Source of the DNA: Capillidium heterosporum | Lineage: Eukaryota > Entomophthoromycota > Entomophthoromycetes > Entomophthorales > Capillidiaceae | Reading direction: 5' to 3' | Assembly (NCBI GenBank): GCA_016630905.1 | Contig: WBMQ01000002.1 | Coordinates: 1,922,001 to 1,986,000 of the forward strand | Length of the DNA: 64,000 nucleotides | Shown here: one piece after another, positions 13,274 to 25,545 of the stretch | Layout of the letters: each line of letters begins with the position of its first letter | Numbering within the stretch: the first letter of the stretch is position 1 | The notes under the pieces: model-generated | The model's input: the letters and a program-made list of their open reading frames with translations, nothing else | The model's database searches: none | What the model was told of the DNA's origin: nothing | Translations under genes and position numbers: made by a program

Positions 13274-13889
13274 ACTATTATTTTAAATAGTCTACTTAAT
13301 TATAGTTATAATAGTAAAGATAAAAGTCTTTTATAACTATTATAAGTTTAAAAAAATATTATATTGCTTAACTTTTACTAAACTTTAAATTATTATAGCT
13401 ATAATTTAAAAAGCTTAATAATTAATTAATACTTTTTATAATCTAATTACTAAAAGTTAGATTAAATTAACTATTATAATTTAGAAATTTAGCTATAGTT
13501 AGTTTGCTTTTTAGTAGAAATTATCTAATAGTTATATATATTACTTCCTTTAAAAGCTTATAATTTAGAATATAGTTTAAGCTTTTTACTTTTAAAACTA
13601 ATTTAAAAAATTAGTAAAGATTTTAATAAATATAAATTATAATATTACTTTAGAAATATATATTATTTAGTAATTAAATCAGATAAAGTAATAAGATAAC
13701 TTTTTATTAAATATTTGCTTTATTGTATTAAAATATCTAAATACTACTTTAGTAATTATAAAGTTATTAAAAACTTTACTTTTAATTAAAGTTATACTTA
13801 TTTTAAATAAATAATAACCAGTTTTATATTTTAAAGTTAATATATATAGAAAAGTTAATTGTTTTCTAATAATTTTTCTACTTTATAAT
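13274..13889. other. AT-rich stretch without recognised feature
   Basis: Degraded AT-rich DNA preceding the chromovirus. No motif or frame recognised. Confidence 0.35.
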
Positions 13890-14501
13890 TATAAGGAAAT
13901 ATTTCTAGATTAGCTGTAGTTTTACTTTATAAACTAAATTTAAATTTAAAAATGTTTTTATAATAGAAATTAAGTAATTAACCTTATAATCACTATATCT
14001 TATTTTTTATACTTTTTAAAGATTATAAAAAACCAAATAAGTTATAATACTAAAGTTTAGATAAATACTAATTACTAGTATCTGAAATATTTACTATTAA
14101 AGACAAGTTATCTATATAAGGCTTATAGTAAACTTAGTAATAAATCAAGTAATTATTAAATATTTAGTATTTTTCTTTTGCTATTAGTATAGTATAATTA
14201 AGAACTAATAATTTACATTTTTCTAAAACTAAAAGTTATATTAATCTGATCTGAATTAATAATCTAAACTAAACTAAATCTGAAAACTTAAGCTAAATAA
14301 TAGATTTAACTATATTTTTTAGTTTTATAGCTATAGTTAAAGTAGTTTTATCTACTTACCACCTTTAGATCTAACTTTAGATATAATTATCCTTTTTATA
14401 TAACCTTTGTATCAACTTCCTTAGCCTTTATAAAGTACTAGCTACTATTATTATTTAGTTAACTCTTATTAATAAATATTTTTAATAAATATTTTCCAAT
14501 A
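13890..14501 (+). repeat. Left LTR of the chromovirus (type A)
   Basis: 612 bp, starting TATAAGGAAATATTTC (TG to TA by mutation) and ending TTTTCCAATA. It is type A over its whole length, matching the 616-bp solo LTR at 355-970 reversed. Confidence 0.8.
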
Positions 14502-14580
14502 ATATAATTACTTCCATCCTTAAAACTAGCTGATTTTTAATTAACTAGCTTAAATTTGATCTGAAAAACCTTTTTTTAAA

Positions 14581-15360
14581 ATGATCTACTATATTCTTAA
14601 TATAGCAACAACTAGCTTAACAATTATATATATCATTAACTATTTGTTTAATAAGTACAATTATATTAATACTAATTCTTCTAAATTTAATTTGATAATC
14701 TTAGATAGATTACTAAGATTACAATCCATCAAGTCCTATTTTAGTTTCAGCTTATTACAAATCCAGTTTTAGCTAGCTAGTATTGACAATATAGTATAAT
14801 ATTACTAAACTAATATAGATAATTACTTAAAGATAACCTATTTTATTTTACAACTAGAAGAAGAGCTCTTACTATAGGCTACTTAATTAAAAGAAGATCT
14901 AAGTATCAAATTAACCTATAAAACCTTTAAAAAAGAATTTACTAAACAATTCCTACCTAGTCAAGCCTAAATTAAACAAGAATTTTTTAAATTATAACTA
15001 AAGAATAATGAGATCAATAAGTATAATCAGACTTTTTTAAAACTTGGTTGCTAAGCAGGGTATTAAGCAAAATACTTGAAAAACCTTTATATAAATACAT
15101 TACTCAATTACTTAACTTTCAATCTGCTTTTGAAATCAAAAGAAAAAAGCTTGCTAAAACAGCTTATATTAATTATAGCTTAAAGTACTACTATAAGTCA
15201 ACTTATATCAAATTAGAAACTAAGACCAACTTTTGTAAATTTTATAAATACTCAACTTTTAGTAGAAAAGAAAGCTAAACTAAAAGCTGAAGGTTGCTAT
15301 TTCAAATATTACCAGATAGGTCATTATATATGTAAATGCCTAAAAGACTAACTAAATTTT
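14581..15360 (+). pseudogene. Chromovirus gag relic
   Basis: The frame around 14,880-15,050 reads like a retrotransposon capsid domain (for example FKKEFTKQFLPSQA, NNEINKYNQTFLKLG) interrupted by stops that were glutamine codons. At 15,298-15,339 a CCHC zinc knuckle is recognisable (FKYYQIGHYICKC), but its first two cysteine codons have become tyrosine by G-to-A change. It would coat RNA in virus-like particles if intact. Confidence 0.65.
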
Positions 15361-15499
15361 ATATAAGGTTTAGTAATAGTAGAATAAATCTGACTAGATC
15401 TAAACTTATAATATCTCTAATTTATACTTTAACATCTTTTTACTTTTTGCAAAGTTTAATTAAGATTTTGTTATATTACTCATCTAATATAATTGTTAA

Positions 15500-18400
15500 T
15501 AATTTTAGATACTAACTGCCTAATACAATCTAGATATTTCATACTTTTGCCCTAATAGATATAGAAAGTACTAAATGTCTTATTAATAAATAGCTTTACA
15601 CTATTTTAAATCTTTTTCTAAAAGAACCAGTAATCCCAATCTACTCTATAAATAGTAGACCAGTATTAGTACTTAACATCACTAATAAGACTCTAATTTA
15701 TAAGTTGTAGATTAATAATAATACAACTTATCAACCTCTTACTTTAGCTAATTTATAGAGTTTTCCAATAATTTTAAAAATATCCTAGTTATGTAAGATC
15801 TGTAGAAAATTGAATTATAAAACAAATACATTAGAATGATTAACAGGTTTGATATACCTATTGCCTAGTTATCCTAAACATAAAGAGTTTGCCTTAAATC
15901 CTAGTACTAAACCTAATATTCTAACTATCAAGCTAATTAAGATTGTTAATAATAAACTACCATTATAAAAGAGTTTACCAATAAAGTACAAATTATTTAA
16001 AGTATTATTTGCTAAGGAATTCTATTGTATTCTAGCTTCTTATCAAGTAGAGGATTTAAAGATTTAACTAAAAAATGCTTTTCAGCTTTCTAAAGGTCAA
16101 GTATACCTAATATTAAAACTAAACCTTTAGCAATTGAAAAATCTAATTAACAATTTACTTAGCAAAGAGTTTATATAAAAGTCCAGTTTGCTAGCAGTAT
16201 CTCTAGTTATCTTTGTTTAGAAGGGACTTAATGATAAGAGACTTTGTATAAATTATCAAATACTAAATATAAATACTATTAAAGACTATTATCCTATACT
16301 TAATCTTAAAAACTTCTTAGAGTAAGTAGTAGGAAAAAAGTAGTTTACAAAACTTGATTTAGTTAATGCCTATCACCTTCTTTAAATCAATAAAGAAGAT
16401 AAGTGGAAGATAGCTTTTACTTGTTAATATGGCCAGTTTAAATGGTTAGTTATACTATTTAGGCTTATTAATGCCCTAGTAGCTTTTTAAGGCTTTATAA
16501 ACAATATCCTAGCTCCTGTTCTTGACAAATTCATAACTATATACCTAGATGATATTATAATTTATAGCAACTTATTAGAAGAATATAAAGAGCAGGTTTT
16601 TCAAGTACTTAAACTATTAAAGGCAAACAAGTTATATATCTGACCTGAAAAATACAAATTTTATAAGTTATTGATTGAATTTTTAGAGTTTCAAGTAGGT
16701 GAAGCAGGCATTGGAGTAACACAGAATAAAGTTGAAGCAGTTTAATTCTAGCCTTGTCCTACCAATCTAAAATTGCTACAAGGATTTCTAAGCTTAGTGA
16801 ACTTCTTGCAAAAGTTTATTGCCAACTATTTTTAGAAAGCTCTACCTCTTATCTAACTAACAAAGAGTAAGCCAAAGACAATTACTTAGATAGAAGAATA
16901 TGAATAAGCCTTTGTTTAGCTTTGTAAAGAGATTACAAAAAGCTTAGTTCTATAAGTAGCAAATTTAAAGATTTCATTTATCCTACAAACTAATGCTTTA
17001 AATTATACTATAGAAGCTATCCTACTCCAAACTAATGATTAAGAAATCTTTTAACCTATTGGCTATTTTTCACATAAATTTATAGGTTTAGCAATCAATT
17101 ATAATGTACATAATAAAGAGCTACTTGCTATAAAAGATTTCCTTAAACACTGGAAGTATTATATCTATAGCTCTTTCTTTTTAGTGATTATTTACTATAA
17201 TTATAAAAATCTCAAATCATTTATAATTAGTAAAATACTAACTAGCTGATAAGCAAGGTAGTGGCTTGATATAATATAGTATAAGATCAAAATTATTTAT
17301 AAGCTTAGAATAACTCAAATTCTACTAAATGCTCTAAATCATTAATAAGATTATCAAATTATAACTAAAAAAAATAATAGCATATAATATATAATTTAAC
17401 CTTACTAACTATTAGCAATTATAGCTAAATCAACATTAATTAAACTTATAAGGAAAGCTCAATATAACTGTAAGTTTTTAGCCTAAGTAATCTAGCATTT
17501 GAAAAGTAATATACCATTTACATATTTTAAAATTTACTAGTATTGTTTGATCAATAATTTATTATACTGCAAGAACAAGATTTTAGTACTATTTTTGGAA
17601 ATCCAAACCAAGATTCTTTAAGCATGCTATAACTTTCCAGTAGCTAAATACTTTAATCTAAAAAAGACTTATAAACTAGTATTTTAAGATTTTATCTAGC
17701 TTTGTCTAGCTTGATATATCAAAAATTAGGTAAGTAATTGTGATATTTGTTAGAGAACACAAGATTATAATTATCTAACAAATGTTTTACTCTAACTATT
17801 AAAACTACCTAACTAACTATAGACTAATATTATAGTTAATTTTATTATAAATCTTTCCTTGTCTAATAAGTGTTAATACATATTAGTTATTATATATTAT
17901 TACTTAAAGATGATATATATAATACTAATGAAATTGTTAATAGTTCTTAAAGTAGTTAAAGCCTTAATCTACTAGGTAATTAAGATTTATAAACTTTTAA
18001 AATCCATAGTATTAAATTAAGGTATCTAGTTTATATCTAAAATTTGGTGTAGGATAGCAACTATCCTTAATATCTAATTGTTATTCTTTACAGTTTACTA
18101 TCTTTAAACAAATAGTCAAACTAAACATATAAACTATACTTTAGAATAATACTTCTATTACTATTATATATAGAAACAGAATAACTGGTATAATTTACTT
18201 TTATTAGTAAAACTAGCTATGAATAATACTATGCATAAATCATTAGAAATAATACTATTTTTTCTTAACTATAGGTTTTATTTATAAGTTCAGTTTTTAG
18301 TCTTTATATTAAAAGTTATTTTATTAATTGATAAACATTTTAAAAAGTTACACTTAAATTGGGAAAAAGCTAAGTTTAAAATCCTTAAGGCTTAACAAGA

Positions 18401-18850
18401 CTACAAGAATTATACTAATAAACATCACTGTAGAGTACTAGAAATCAAAAAGAGCAATTAGGTATATCTTAAAATAACTAACTTAAAATCAAAATAACTT
18501 TTTAAAAAATTAAGCTATAAATAAACAAGCCTGTTTTAAATATTAAAACAAGTGGAAAGGATAGCCTATATACTTGAATTACTATCAAACTGGAAAATAC
18601 ACCTAACTTTCTATATATCCTTTCTAACACCTACCAATATTACAAGTTGTTTGGTATTAGATCTTACTTTAAAAAAAATAATATTTTTGAAATTAAAAAA
18701 ATTATAGACAAATAAAAAATAAAAACCTATAAGCAATTCTTAGTTTATTAAAAAGGTTTTCCTATTGAAGAAGCATTATGGAAACTAGTACAGAATTGTT
18801 ATAGTTGTAAAACTAAGATTTGTAAATTTCATTATAAATATAAAACTTTA
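15500..18850 (+). pseudogene. Chromovirus pol relic (PR-RT-RH-IN-chromodomain)
   Basis: Pieces seen in order: a degraded aspartic protease site at about 15,550-15,570 (ALIDIEST; the catalytic DSG is lost); reverse transcriptase at 16,200-16,740 with FTKLDLVNAYHLL and the active-site block YLDDIIIYS at 16,542; RNase H at about 16,975-17,210; integrase zinc finger ending CDICQRT at 17,739 (its Q codon is now TAG); and at 18,689-18,790 a chromodomain tail reading KGFPIEEALWKLV. Stops are nearly all at CAA, CAG or TGG codons. Family: Ty3/gypsy chromoviruses, which use the chromodomain to target heterochromatin. Confidence 0.8.
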
Positions 18851-18865
18851 GCTTAAAAAGGCTAA

Positions 18866-19432
18866 TATAAAGAAATATTCTTAGATTAGCTATAGTTTTA
18901 CCCTATAAACTAAATTTAAGTTTAGAAATGCTTTTATAATGGAAATCAAGTAATTAACTCTACAGTTACTATGTCTTATTCCTTATACTTCTTAATAATT
19001 ATAACTATCTTCTAAAAAAACCAAATAAGTATTTGGAATATTAACTATTAAAGACAAGTTATCTATATAAGGCTTATAGTAAACTTAGTAGTAGATTAAG
19101 TTATTATTAAATAAACATATTGAATTATTTGATATTTTTTTACTATTGGTATAGTATAGACTTCCTGCATATTATAGCATAAAACTGATAATCAGCATTC
19201 TTCTACAATAGAAAATTGTACTAATCTGAATTAAACAATAAAACTAAACTAAATTGATCTGAACTAAACCCTAAAATCCTTTTAAACCAATAAATCTAAC
19301 TGTGCTTCTTAGCCTGATAGCTATCCTTAGAGTATTTCTATCTGCCTACTATTTCTGGATTAGGCTATAAGCATAAGCCTCCTTTTTATATAGCCTTATA
19401 ATCAACATTTTTAATCTTTATAAAATTCTGGT
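18866..19432 (+). repeat. Right LTR of the chromovirus, part 1 (A/B mosaic)
   Basis: Starts TATAAAGAAATATTC. The first part is type A, but the middle and end ('ttctacaatagaaaattgta', 'tatctgcctactatttctg') are type B. It is interrupted at 19433 by a C element and resumes at 22731-22789 ('actattactttttagctaa' to TTTTTTAATA). Confidence 0.7.
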
Positions 19433-19540
19433 TATTAGCTAGTTGCCTTTGCTAAGTGTCTGGCTATTAGCTAAAACTTCTAATTAATTAGGTTTGGCCA
19501 AACTTAGTAAGTCCTTTAGCATAGGATATAATATGTATAT

Positions 19541-20194
19541 TGTTGGCTGGTTGCTCTTGCTAAGTGCTTGACCACTAGCTAGGACTTCTAGTTGATTAAG
19601 TTTAGCCAAACTTGGTAAATCCTTTAGCATAGAATATGATATATGTATTATGTTGTAGGCTGACTAATATAGATATAGTTGATTCCTCTACAACCAATAA
19701 AAGTACTAAAAATTCTTAATCCTTCAAAAACCACTAACTAAGAACCTTTTGACATTTAATAAAACTAATCCAACTCAATATACAATCTTAAAACCTTAAA
19801 GACTTTAAACTATGAAATACCAAAATCCTCTGTATTCTCCAAATCCTTAATTTTTAGAAAAACTTCTTTTTTTCCTATATAAAAAATATGATATATATAT
19901 CATAGCTTTGGGGATAGTCATAACTTACTAATATATAAGTAGATATTTCTTCTACAAAGGGGTAGACATATGTTCTGGTTATAGTAGTCTATCTTTAAAG
20001 TTTAGATCCAATAATTTATATAGCTGATTAGTATGGTAAAACTGGTCATCTAGTAATTGAAGTAAGTCTTTGATAAGATATAAAGTTTATAACCCAAAGC
20101 ATATTGTCAAAATATAGTATAAAATGTAAGCTAACTATGAAAATAATATAAATTGATGATTACTCTACAACTTAGCTAAAGAGCTAAGTTGACA
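19541..20194 (+). mobile_element. LTR family C (inner)
   Basis: 654 bp, TGTTGGCTGGTTGC at the start and the palindrome ACTTAGCTAAAGAGCTAAGT plus TGACA at the end. Perfect 5-bp duplication TATAT (19536-19540, 20195-20199). It retains more C/G than the outer copy, as expected for a later insertion. Confidence 0.85.
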
Positions 20195-20387
20195 TATATT
20201 ATATTGTAGACTGACTAATATAGATATAGTTAATTCCTCTATAACTAATAAAAGTATTAAAAATTCTTAATCCTTGTAAAAACTACTAGCTAAAAATCTT
20301 TAAATGTTTAATAAAACTAATCTAACTCAAAATATAATCTAAAACCTTAAAGACCTTAAACTACAAAATATCAAAATCCTCTGTATT

Positions 20388-22361
20388 TATAACAATCCTA
20401 GTTGTTACAATCCCAATTATTAGGTTATAGACCTATTTTTTTCTTAGATTCCCTTTTTCTTACTAATTCTTAATAATTTTCAAATTTTTTTTTCTATTTT
20501 CTAATTCATAAATAAGTTACAAATCCACCTTACATATTAATTATTTCAATTACCTTTATTATTTTCTTAAACTTGACTATAACCTGGAAACTTTAACAAT
20601 TAGTAGCACACTAGCTGATTTATATCTTCTAACAATAAAAAATATATTAGTAATAGTTAAGATAATTACTAGCCTTTTAGATAAACTTAGTAAATATTCA
20701 ATTAATCTATAGAGTAGTGGATTGCTATAGGAAAATCTAACCCTACTAACTTCATTATATTTAAGGTACTAAAAGGATATTTAAACCCTTTTGTAACTAC
20801 TAAAAGCTAGTATCTTAACTATAAGGTCCAAGGAAATACTATTGGATCCAACTAATAATGGCATCATATTATGAACTAATGATGTAGTAGGTGAGGAAAG
20901 CAAAACTAATGCCCATCACTGCATTGGTAACAAAGGACTGGATTTTCCAAAAGGTAGGTCAGATTACCAAGTAGAGGAGGTACACTATAAGAAGTGCTTA
21001 CACAATTGTAGTCACATCCCAGTTCCAAAAGAGGATAGAGAGAACATACAAAGACTTAGGTGCAGACTAGGGCTGAACTAGAAAAGCCCTATCAGATAAA
21101 GGTTAGGAAGCAGCCAATGCTACCATATTAGAATCAAAAGTAGAAGTAGGCTAATAAGTTAATATAGGCTCAAAAGGGTTAATTATATTAGTAATATTAA
21201 TTGCCCAAAGAAGGTAAGATCTAAGAGTGATAAGGATTGTTAACAGGTAATAAGAGGTAGGGAGAACAAAGGGATTAGACCATATAGAAATACTATGCTG
21301 AAACAGAAAGATAAGTAAAGAGACAAGACTTTATTCAAAACTAAAAAGTGAAATCAGGCTGTTATAACAGCTATAGCTAGGAAGTAGAGTGAGTAATAGC
21401 TATTAGAAAATAGCAAGGTAGAACATTGTCAAGATACAGGCTTTTAGTAGCACTTTAGGGATTTAAATACCCTTTTGGTATCTTGGCAATACTTGCTGAA
21501 TATCCAAATTCCAATATTAGAATGCTATGCTGGCAATAACTAAGATTTCTAACTTATAGCTAAAGCTAAGAATATGGAAAAATAGTCAAGAATATCTAAT
21601 AAGTAGAACAGATTTCTATTTAAAACTAGATATAAATGGAAAGTAGAAAATTGAAGATTGGTAAGAGAAAGAAAAAAATGGTGTAGTATACAAAGAAAGT
21701 TGGTTGATAACCTCATACTAGGAATTGTAACAATCAAGGTTGTTATATTAACAATGTTCCACCTTGCTATTTTCTAAATAGCTATTACTTACCCCCTATC
21801 CTTAACTATAGCTGTTCCTAGCAGCCTAATCTTATCCTTTATTTCTAAATAAACTTATTCTTTACCTATACTTTTACTTTTAGTATAGTAATACTATATA
21901 GTCTAGTCTCCCTGTCCTTTTAGCCTTTTACTACCTTTTGATAATTCTTACTATCTTTGGATCTTATCTTCTTTAGGCAATTAATATTACTAATACTATC
22001 TACTTCTTTAAACTAATGTTGATTTATTAACCAACCTCTACTTTTAACTCTAACACTGTAGTACTAATAGTTATACAACTACTACTTAGCCAGCCTTCTT
22101 TAGTTTAGCACTACTCTACTTCCTAGTCCTAATCTGTTTCTTTAGTTTTCTTCTAAAACTGAAACTTAGCTACTATTGTATGAACACTTCTTATGTTGTA
22201 CCTCCTTTATCTAGCTATTTAGCCTACTTTCTAAAGAATTCAAGCCTTTTTTACTAATGCAGTAGTAAGCCTTAGTTTTATTTTTCTGACCTACTATATT
22301 ATAAGTTCCTAATATGATACTATTATTAATTAGATCTAGCAATACCTTTCTAAACCTTATA
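20388..22361 (-). mobile_element. LTR family D, reversed, itself split
   Basis: Starts TATAACAATCCTAGTTG and ends TTTCTAAACCTTATA, the reverse of the D element at 24501. Perfect duplication GTATT (20383-20387, 22362-22366). Interrupted at 20820-21752 by another D copy. Confidence 0.85.
20820..21747 (+). mobile_element. LTR family D inside a reversed D
   Basis: 928 bp from TATAAGGTCC to TTGTTATA with a perfect duplication TTAAC (20815-20819, 21748-21752). Moderately mutated. It is the innermost and latest insertion of this stack. Confidence 0.87.
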
Positions 22362-22789
22362 GTATTTTTAAAATCCTTAATCTCCAAAAAAATCTGTTCC
22401 TTTTTCCTATATAAAAAGTATAATATATATATTATAGCTTTGGAGATAGTTATAACTTACTAATATGTAAGTGGATATTTTTTTATAAAGGAGTAGATAT
22501 GTATTTTAGTTATAGTAGTCCACTTTTAAAGTTTAAATCCAATGATTTATATAGCTGATTAGTATAGTATAACTAGTTATTTAGTAATTAAAGTAAGTCT
22601 TTAGTAAAAGATAAAGTTTATAATCCAAAGCACATTGTTAAAACATAGTATAAATGTAAGCTAACTATAAAAAATAATAGAAATTGATAATTACTTTATA
22701 ACTTAGCTAAAAAGCTAAGTTAAAATTAGTTACTATTACTTTTTAGCTAACTTTAGCTAGTAAATATTCCTTATAAATGTTTTTTAATA

Positions 22790-23306
22790 ATATATTTGGT
22801 AAATCTTATTTGCTTTTAAAGCAACTTTGGTTTAAACTATCTTTTATACAGTAGTACCAATGTTGCTTTAGGAAATAAAATAGAGCATTTTTATAACTAA
22901 CTATCTAATTAGGTCTTAGAAGTAATAAGCTGCTTAGTGATTTTTTTGTGAAAACTTCTAATAAATTAAAGTATTTATTAAAGCCTCTAAACTTCTAGTT
23001 TTAAATGTTTACTATTTTCTGATTTTAGTTAATAATAGGTTTTGTTTAAACTATTTAGAGTAGTCCTAGTATAAGTAAGAATGGTATATCTTATTGATAT
23101 ATAGAATTAATAGTATAAAATAAAAGAAATTTTTTTTAAATAATAATAAAAAAAGGTAATTTTTACTCATCTAGTATTAGAACTTTAAGGAAAGCCTATT
23201 AGTTCTTAATACTTAGGCCTAAAAAATGTAATTTAGTAATTTTCAAAGTAACATTTACTAGCTTTTAGAAAATTAAGTTATTAGTAGCTTTAATATTAAT
23301 TAAAGC
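22790..23306. other. AT-rich stretch without recognised feature
   Basis: Between the chromovirus and the next B LTR; no gene or repeat recognised. Confidence 0.35.
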
Positions 23307-24026
23307 TGTTGGGAAATGTCCACAAGGAATGTTTACCAGTTGGGGTTAGCCAGGAAGTAATAGTAGCCAGGACTCTATAAAGGCTAAGAATGTTGATTAT
23401 AAGGTTATATAAGGAGGAGGCTTGTGCTTAGAGCCTAATCTAGAGATGGTGGGCGGATAGGAATACTCTAAGAGTAGCTATCAGGCTAAGAAGCACAGTT
23501 GGATTTATTAGTTCAGAAAGGTTTTAGGTTTTAGTTCAAATCAATTTGGTTTAGTTTTATTGTTTAGTTCAGATTAGCACAACTCTTTACTATTAAGGAA
23601 TACTAATTATTAGTTTTATATTATACTATGCAGAAAGTTTATACTATACTAATAGTAGAAGAAATATCAAATAATTCAATATGTTTATTTAATAATAACT
23701 TAATCTACTACTAAGTTTACTATAGGCCTTATATAAGTGACTTGTTTTTAGTAGTTAGTACTTAGAATACTAGTAATTGATGTTTTTCTTAATCTATTAA
23801 TAATACTATTTTTCTTATTTTCTAGATATTTGTCATTAATCCAAAAAATGCTAAGACTGATTTAAAAACAGTTAATGCTAAATAAAACACTTAATTTATA
23901 CTAAAGAGAAAAGAACTTCTAGCATTATTAGGATTGATGCCAAACTGGTAATCTATGTGTCTGGAATGTAAAACTGAATTCTAGTTATTAAGTGAAGCTA
24001 CAGCTGATTAGAAGTATTTCCTTACA
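23307..24026 (-). mobile_element. Solo LTR, family B, 720 bp
   Basis: Starts TGTTGGGAAATGTCC and ends GTATTTCCTTACA, with a perfect duplication AAAGC (23302-23306, 24027-24031). The best preserved B copy; use it as the family reference. Confidence 0.92.
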
Positions 24027-24489
24027 AAAGCAAAAGTATAGATAAAAGTTTCTAACTTTAGTATTATATTAGGAAATATTTACAAAAAATGTTTACTAGC
24101 TAGGATTAGCCAGAAAGCAACAGTAGCTAGGACTTTATAAAGGCTAAGAATGTTGACTATAAGATTATATAAGAAGGAGGTTCATGTCTGTAGCCTAATC
24201 CAAAGATAATAGGCAGATAAAAATACTTTAAGGATAGCTATTAGGCTAAAAAGTACAGTTAGGTTTATTAGTTTAGGAGGGTTTTAGAGTTTAGTTCAGA
24301 TTAATTTAGTTTAGATGAGCACAACTTTCTACTATTAAAAGATACTAATTATTAGTTTTATATTATACTATACAAAAAGTTTATATTATGCTAATAGTAG
24401 AAGAAATATCAAATAATTCAATATATTTATTTAATAATAACTTAACCTACTACTAAGTTTACCATAGGCCTTATATAGATAACTTGTCT

Positions 24490-24843
24490 TTAGTAGTTGG
24501 TGTAAGGTCCAGGGAGGTATCGCTGGATCCAGTCAATGATGGCATCATATTGGGAACTCATGACATGGTAGGTCAGGAAAATGGAACTAAGGCCCACTAC
24601 TGCATTGGTGACAAAAGCTTGAATTCTCCGGAGGGCAGGCCAGACAGCCAAGTAAAGGAGATACAACATAAGAAGTGCCCATACAATAGTAGTCAAGTCC
24701 CAGTTCCAGGAGGGAACTAAAGAGACAGGTTGGGACTGGGAAGTGGAGTGGTGCTGAACTAAAGAGGGCCGGCTAGGTAGTAGTTGTGCAACCACCGGTG
24801 CCACAGTGTTAGGGTCAAAAGTAGGGGTTGGTTGATAGGTCAA
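24490..24843 (-). CDS. Predicted small two-helix membrane protein inside LTR family D
   Basis: A 117-aa open frame on the minus strand, starting in LTR D and ending a few codons beyond its terminus. The first 45 residues are Pro/Ser/Gln-rich. Two hydrophobic segments follow, at about residues 51-68 (TIVWALLMLYLLYLAVW) and 77-95 (AFVTNAVVGLSSIFLTYHV), joined by a short ALRRIQ loop, then YLPGPY at the LTR terminus. The broken frame in LTR family E has the same layout, so the frame may be selected rather than chance. No family recognised; no evidence it is translated. Confidence 0.35.
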   Translation of the reverse strand: MTYQPTPTFDPNTVAPVVAQLLPSRPSLVQHHSTSQSQPVSLVPSWNWDLTTIVWALLMLYLLYLAVWPALRRIQAFVTNAVVGLSSIFLTYHVMSSQYDAIIDWIQRYLPGPYTNY

Positions 24844-25545
24844 TGTTGGTTCAAAGGGGTAGACAGTATTAGTAACATTAATTGCCTAAAGAAGATGAGA
24901 TCTAAGGGTAGCGAGGATTGTCAAAAGGTAATAGGAGGCTAGAAGGACAGGGAGACTAGACCACATAGTATTACTATGCCAAAAGTAAAAGTACAGGTAA
25001 AGTATAAGTTTATTTAGGGACAAAGGGCGAGATTAGGCTGCTAGGAACAGCTATGGCTAGGGACAGGGGGTGAGTAACAGTTATTTAGAAAATAGCAAGG
25101 TGGAATGTTGTCAAGATGCCAGCTTTTGGTAGTTGTTGAGGGGTTTAAATATCTCTTTGGCATCTTGGTTGTAGTAATGCTAGCAGGATTGGTTTCCCCT
25201 TCGGCAATCCACTACTCTATAGATTAATTGAGTGTTTACCAAGTTTATCCAAAAGAGCTGGTAATTCGATTAACTACTACTGGTGCATTTCTATAGTTGG
25301 AAGGTGTAGATCAGCTAATGTGCTGCTAATTGCTAGAGTTCCCAGGTTATGGTCAAGTTTAAGAAGATAATCAAGGTAATTGAAATAATTGATATGTGGG
25401 GTAGATTTATAACTAAGATAGTTATGAATTGGAGAACAAAAAAAAGAATTTGAAAATTAGTAAGAAGTAGAAAGAGGAAGGGAATCTAAGAAAGGAATAG
25501 GTCTATGACCTAATAATCGGAGTTGTGACAACCAGGGTTGTTACA
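24501..25545 (+). mobile_element. Solo LTR, family D, 1,045 bp, least mutated
   Basis: TGTAAGGTCCAGGGAGG at the start, CAGGGTTGTTACA at the end, and a perfect 5-bp duplication GTTGG (24496-24500, 25546-25550). It keeps CpG sites and a much higher G+C content than all neighbours, so it is probably the youngest insertion here. Contains a 117-codon frame on the minus strand. Confidence 0.92.

Larger units (their letters stand above)
19433..22725 (+). mobile_element. LTR family C (outer), split by three later insertions
   Basis: Starts TATTAGCTAGTTGCC, continues to 19540, resumes after the inner C copy and again after the reversed D, and ends in the family-C palindrome at 22,700-22,720. The flanks are CTGGT (19428-19432) and TTAGT (22726-22730), the same five bases after one C-to-T and one or two G-to-A changes. 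Confidence 0.75.
13890..22789 (+). mobile_element. Ty3/gypsy chromovirus, dead, with nested insertions
   Basis: A retrotransposon with a left LTR (13890-14501), an internal gag-pol region (14502-18865) and a right LTR (18866-19432 continuing at 22731-22789). The right LTR was split by later insertions: an outer C element (19433-22725), an inner C (19541-20194), a reversed D (20388-22361) and a D inside that (20820-21747). Domain order is gag, protease, reverse transcriptase, RNase H, integrase, chromodomain, the order of Ty3/gypsy. All coding frames are full of CAA/CAG-to-stop and TGG-to-stop changes, so it is inactive. A purine run lies just before the right LTR (about 18,855-18,863). No clean duplication flanks it: ATAAT on the left, ATATA on the right. 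Confidence 0.85.

Noticed and set aside
21549-21737. 62-codon frame on the minus strand
   Set aside because: Lies inside a mutated family-D LTR and is not conserved in the other D copies.
24484-24720. 78-codon plus-strand frame over LTR D
   Set aside because: Crosses the insertion boundary between two LTRs and is opposite the longer two-helix frame.
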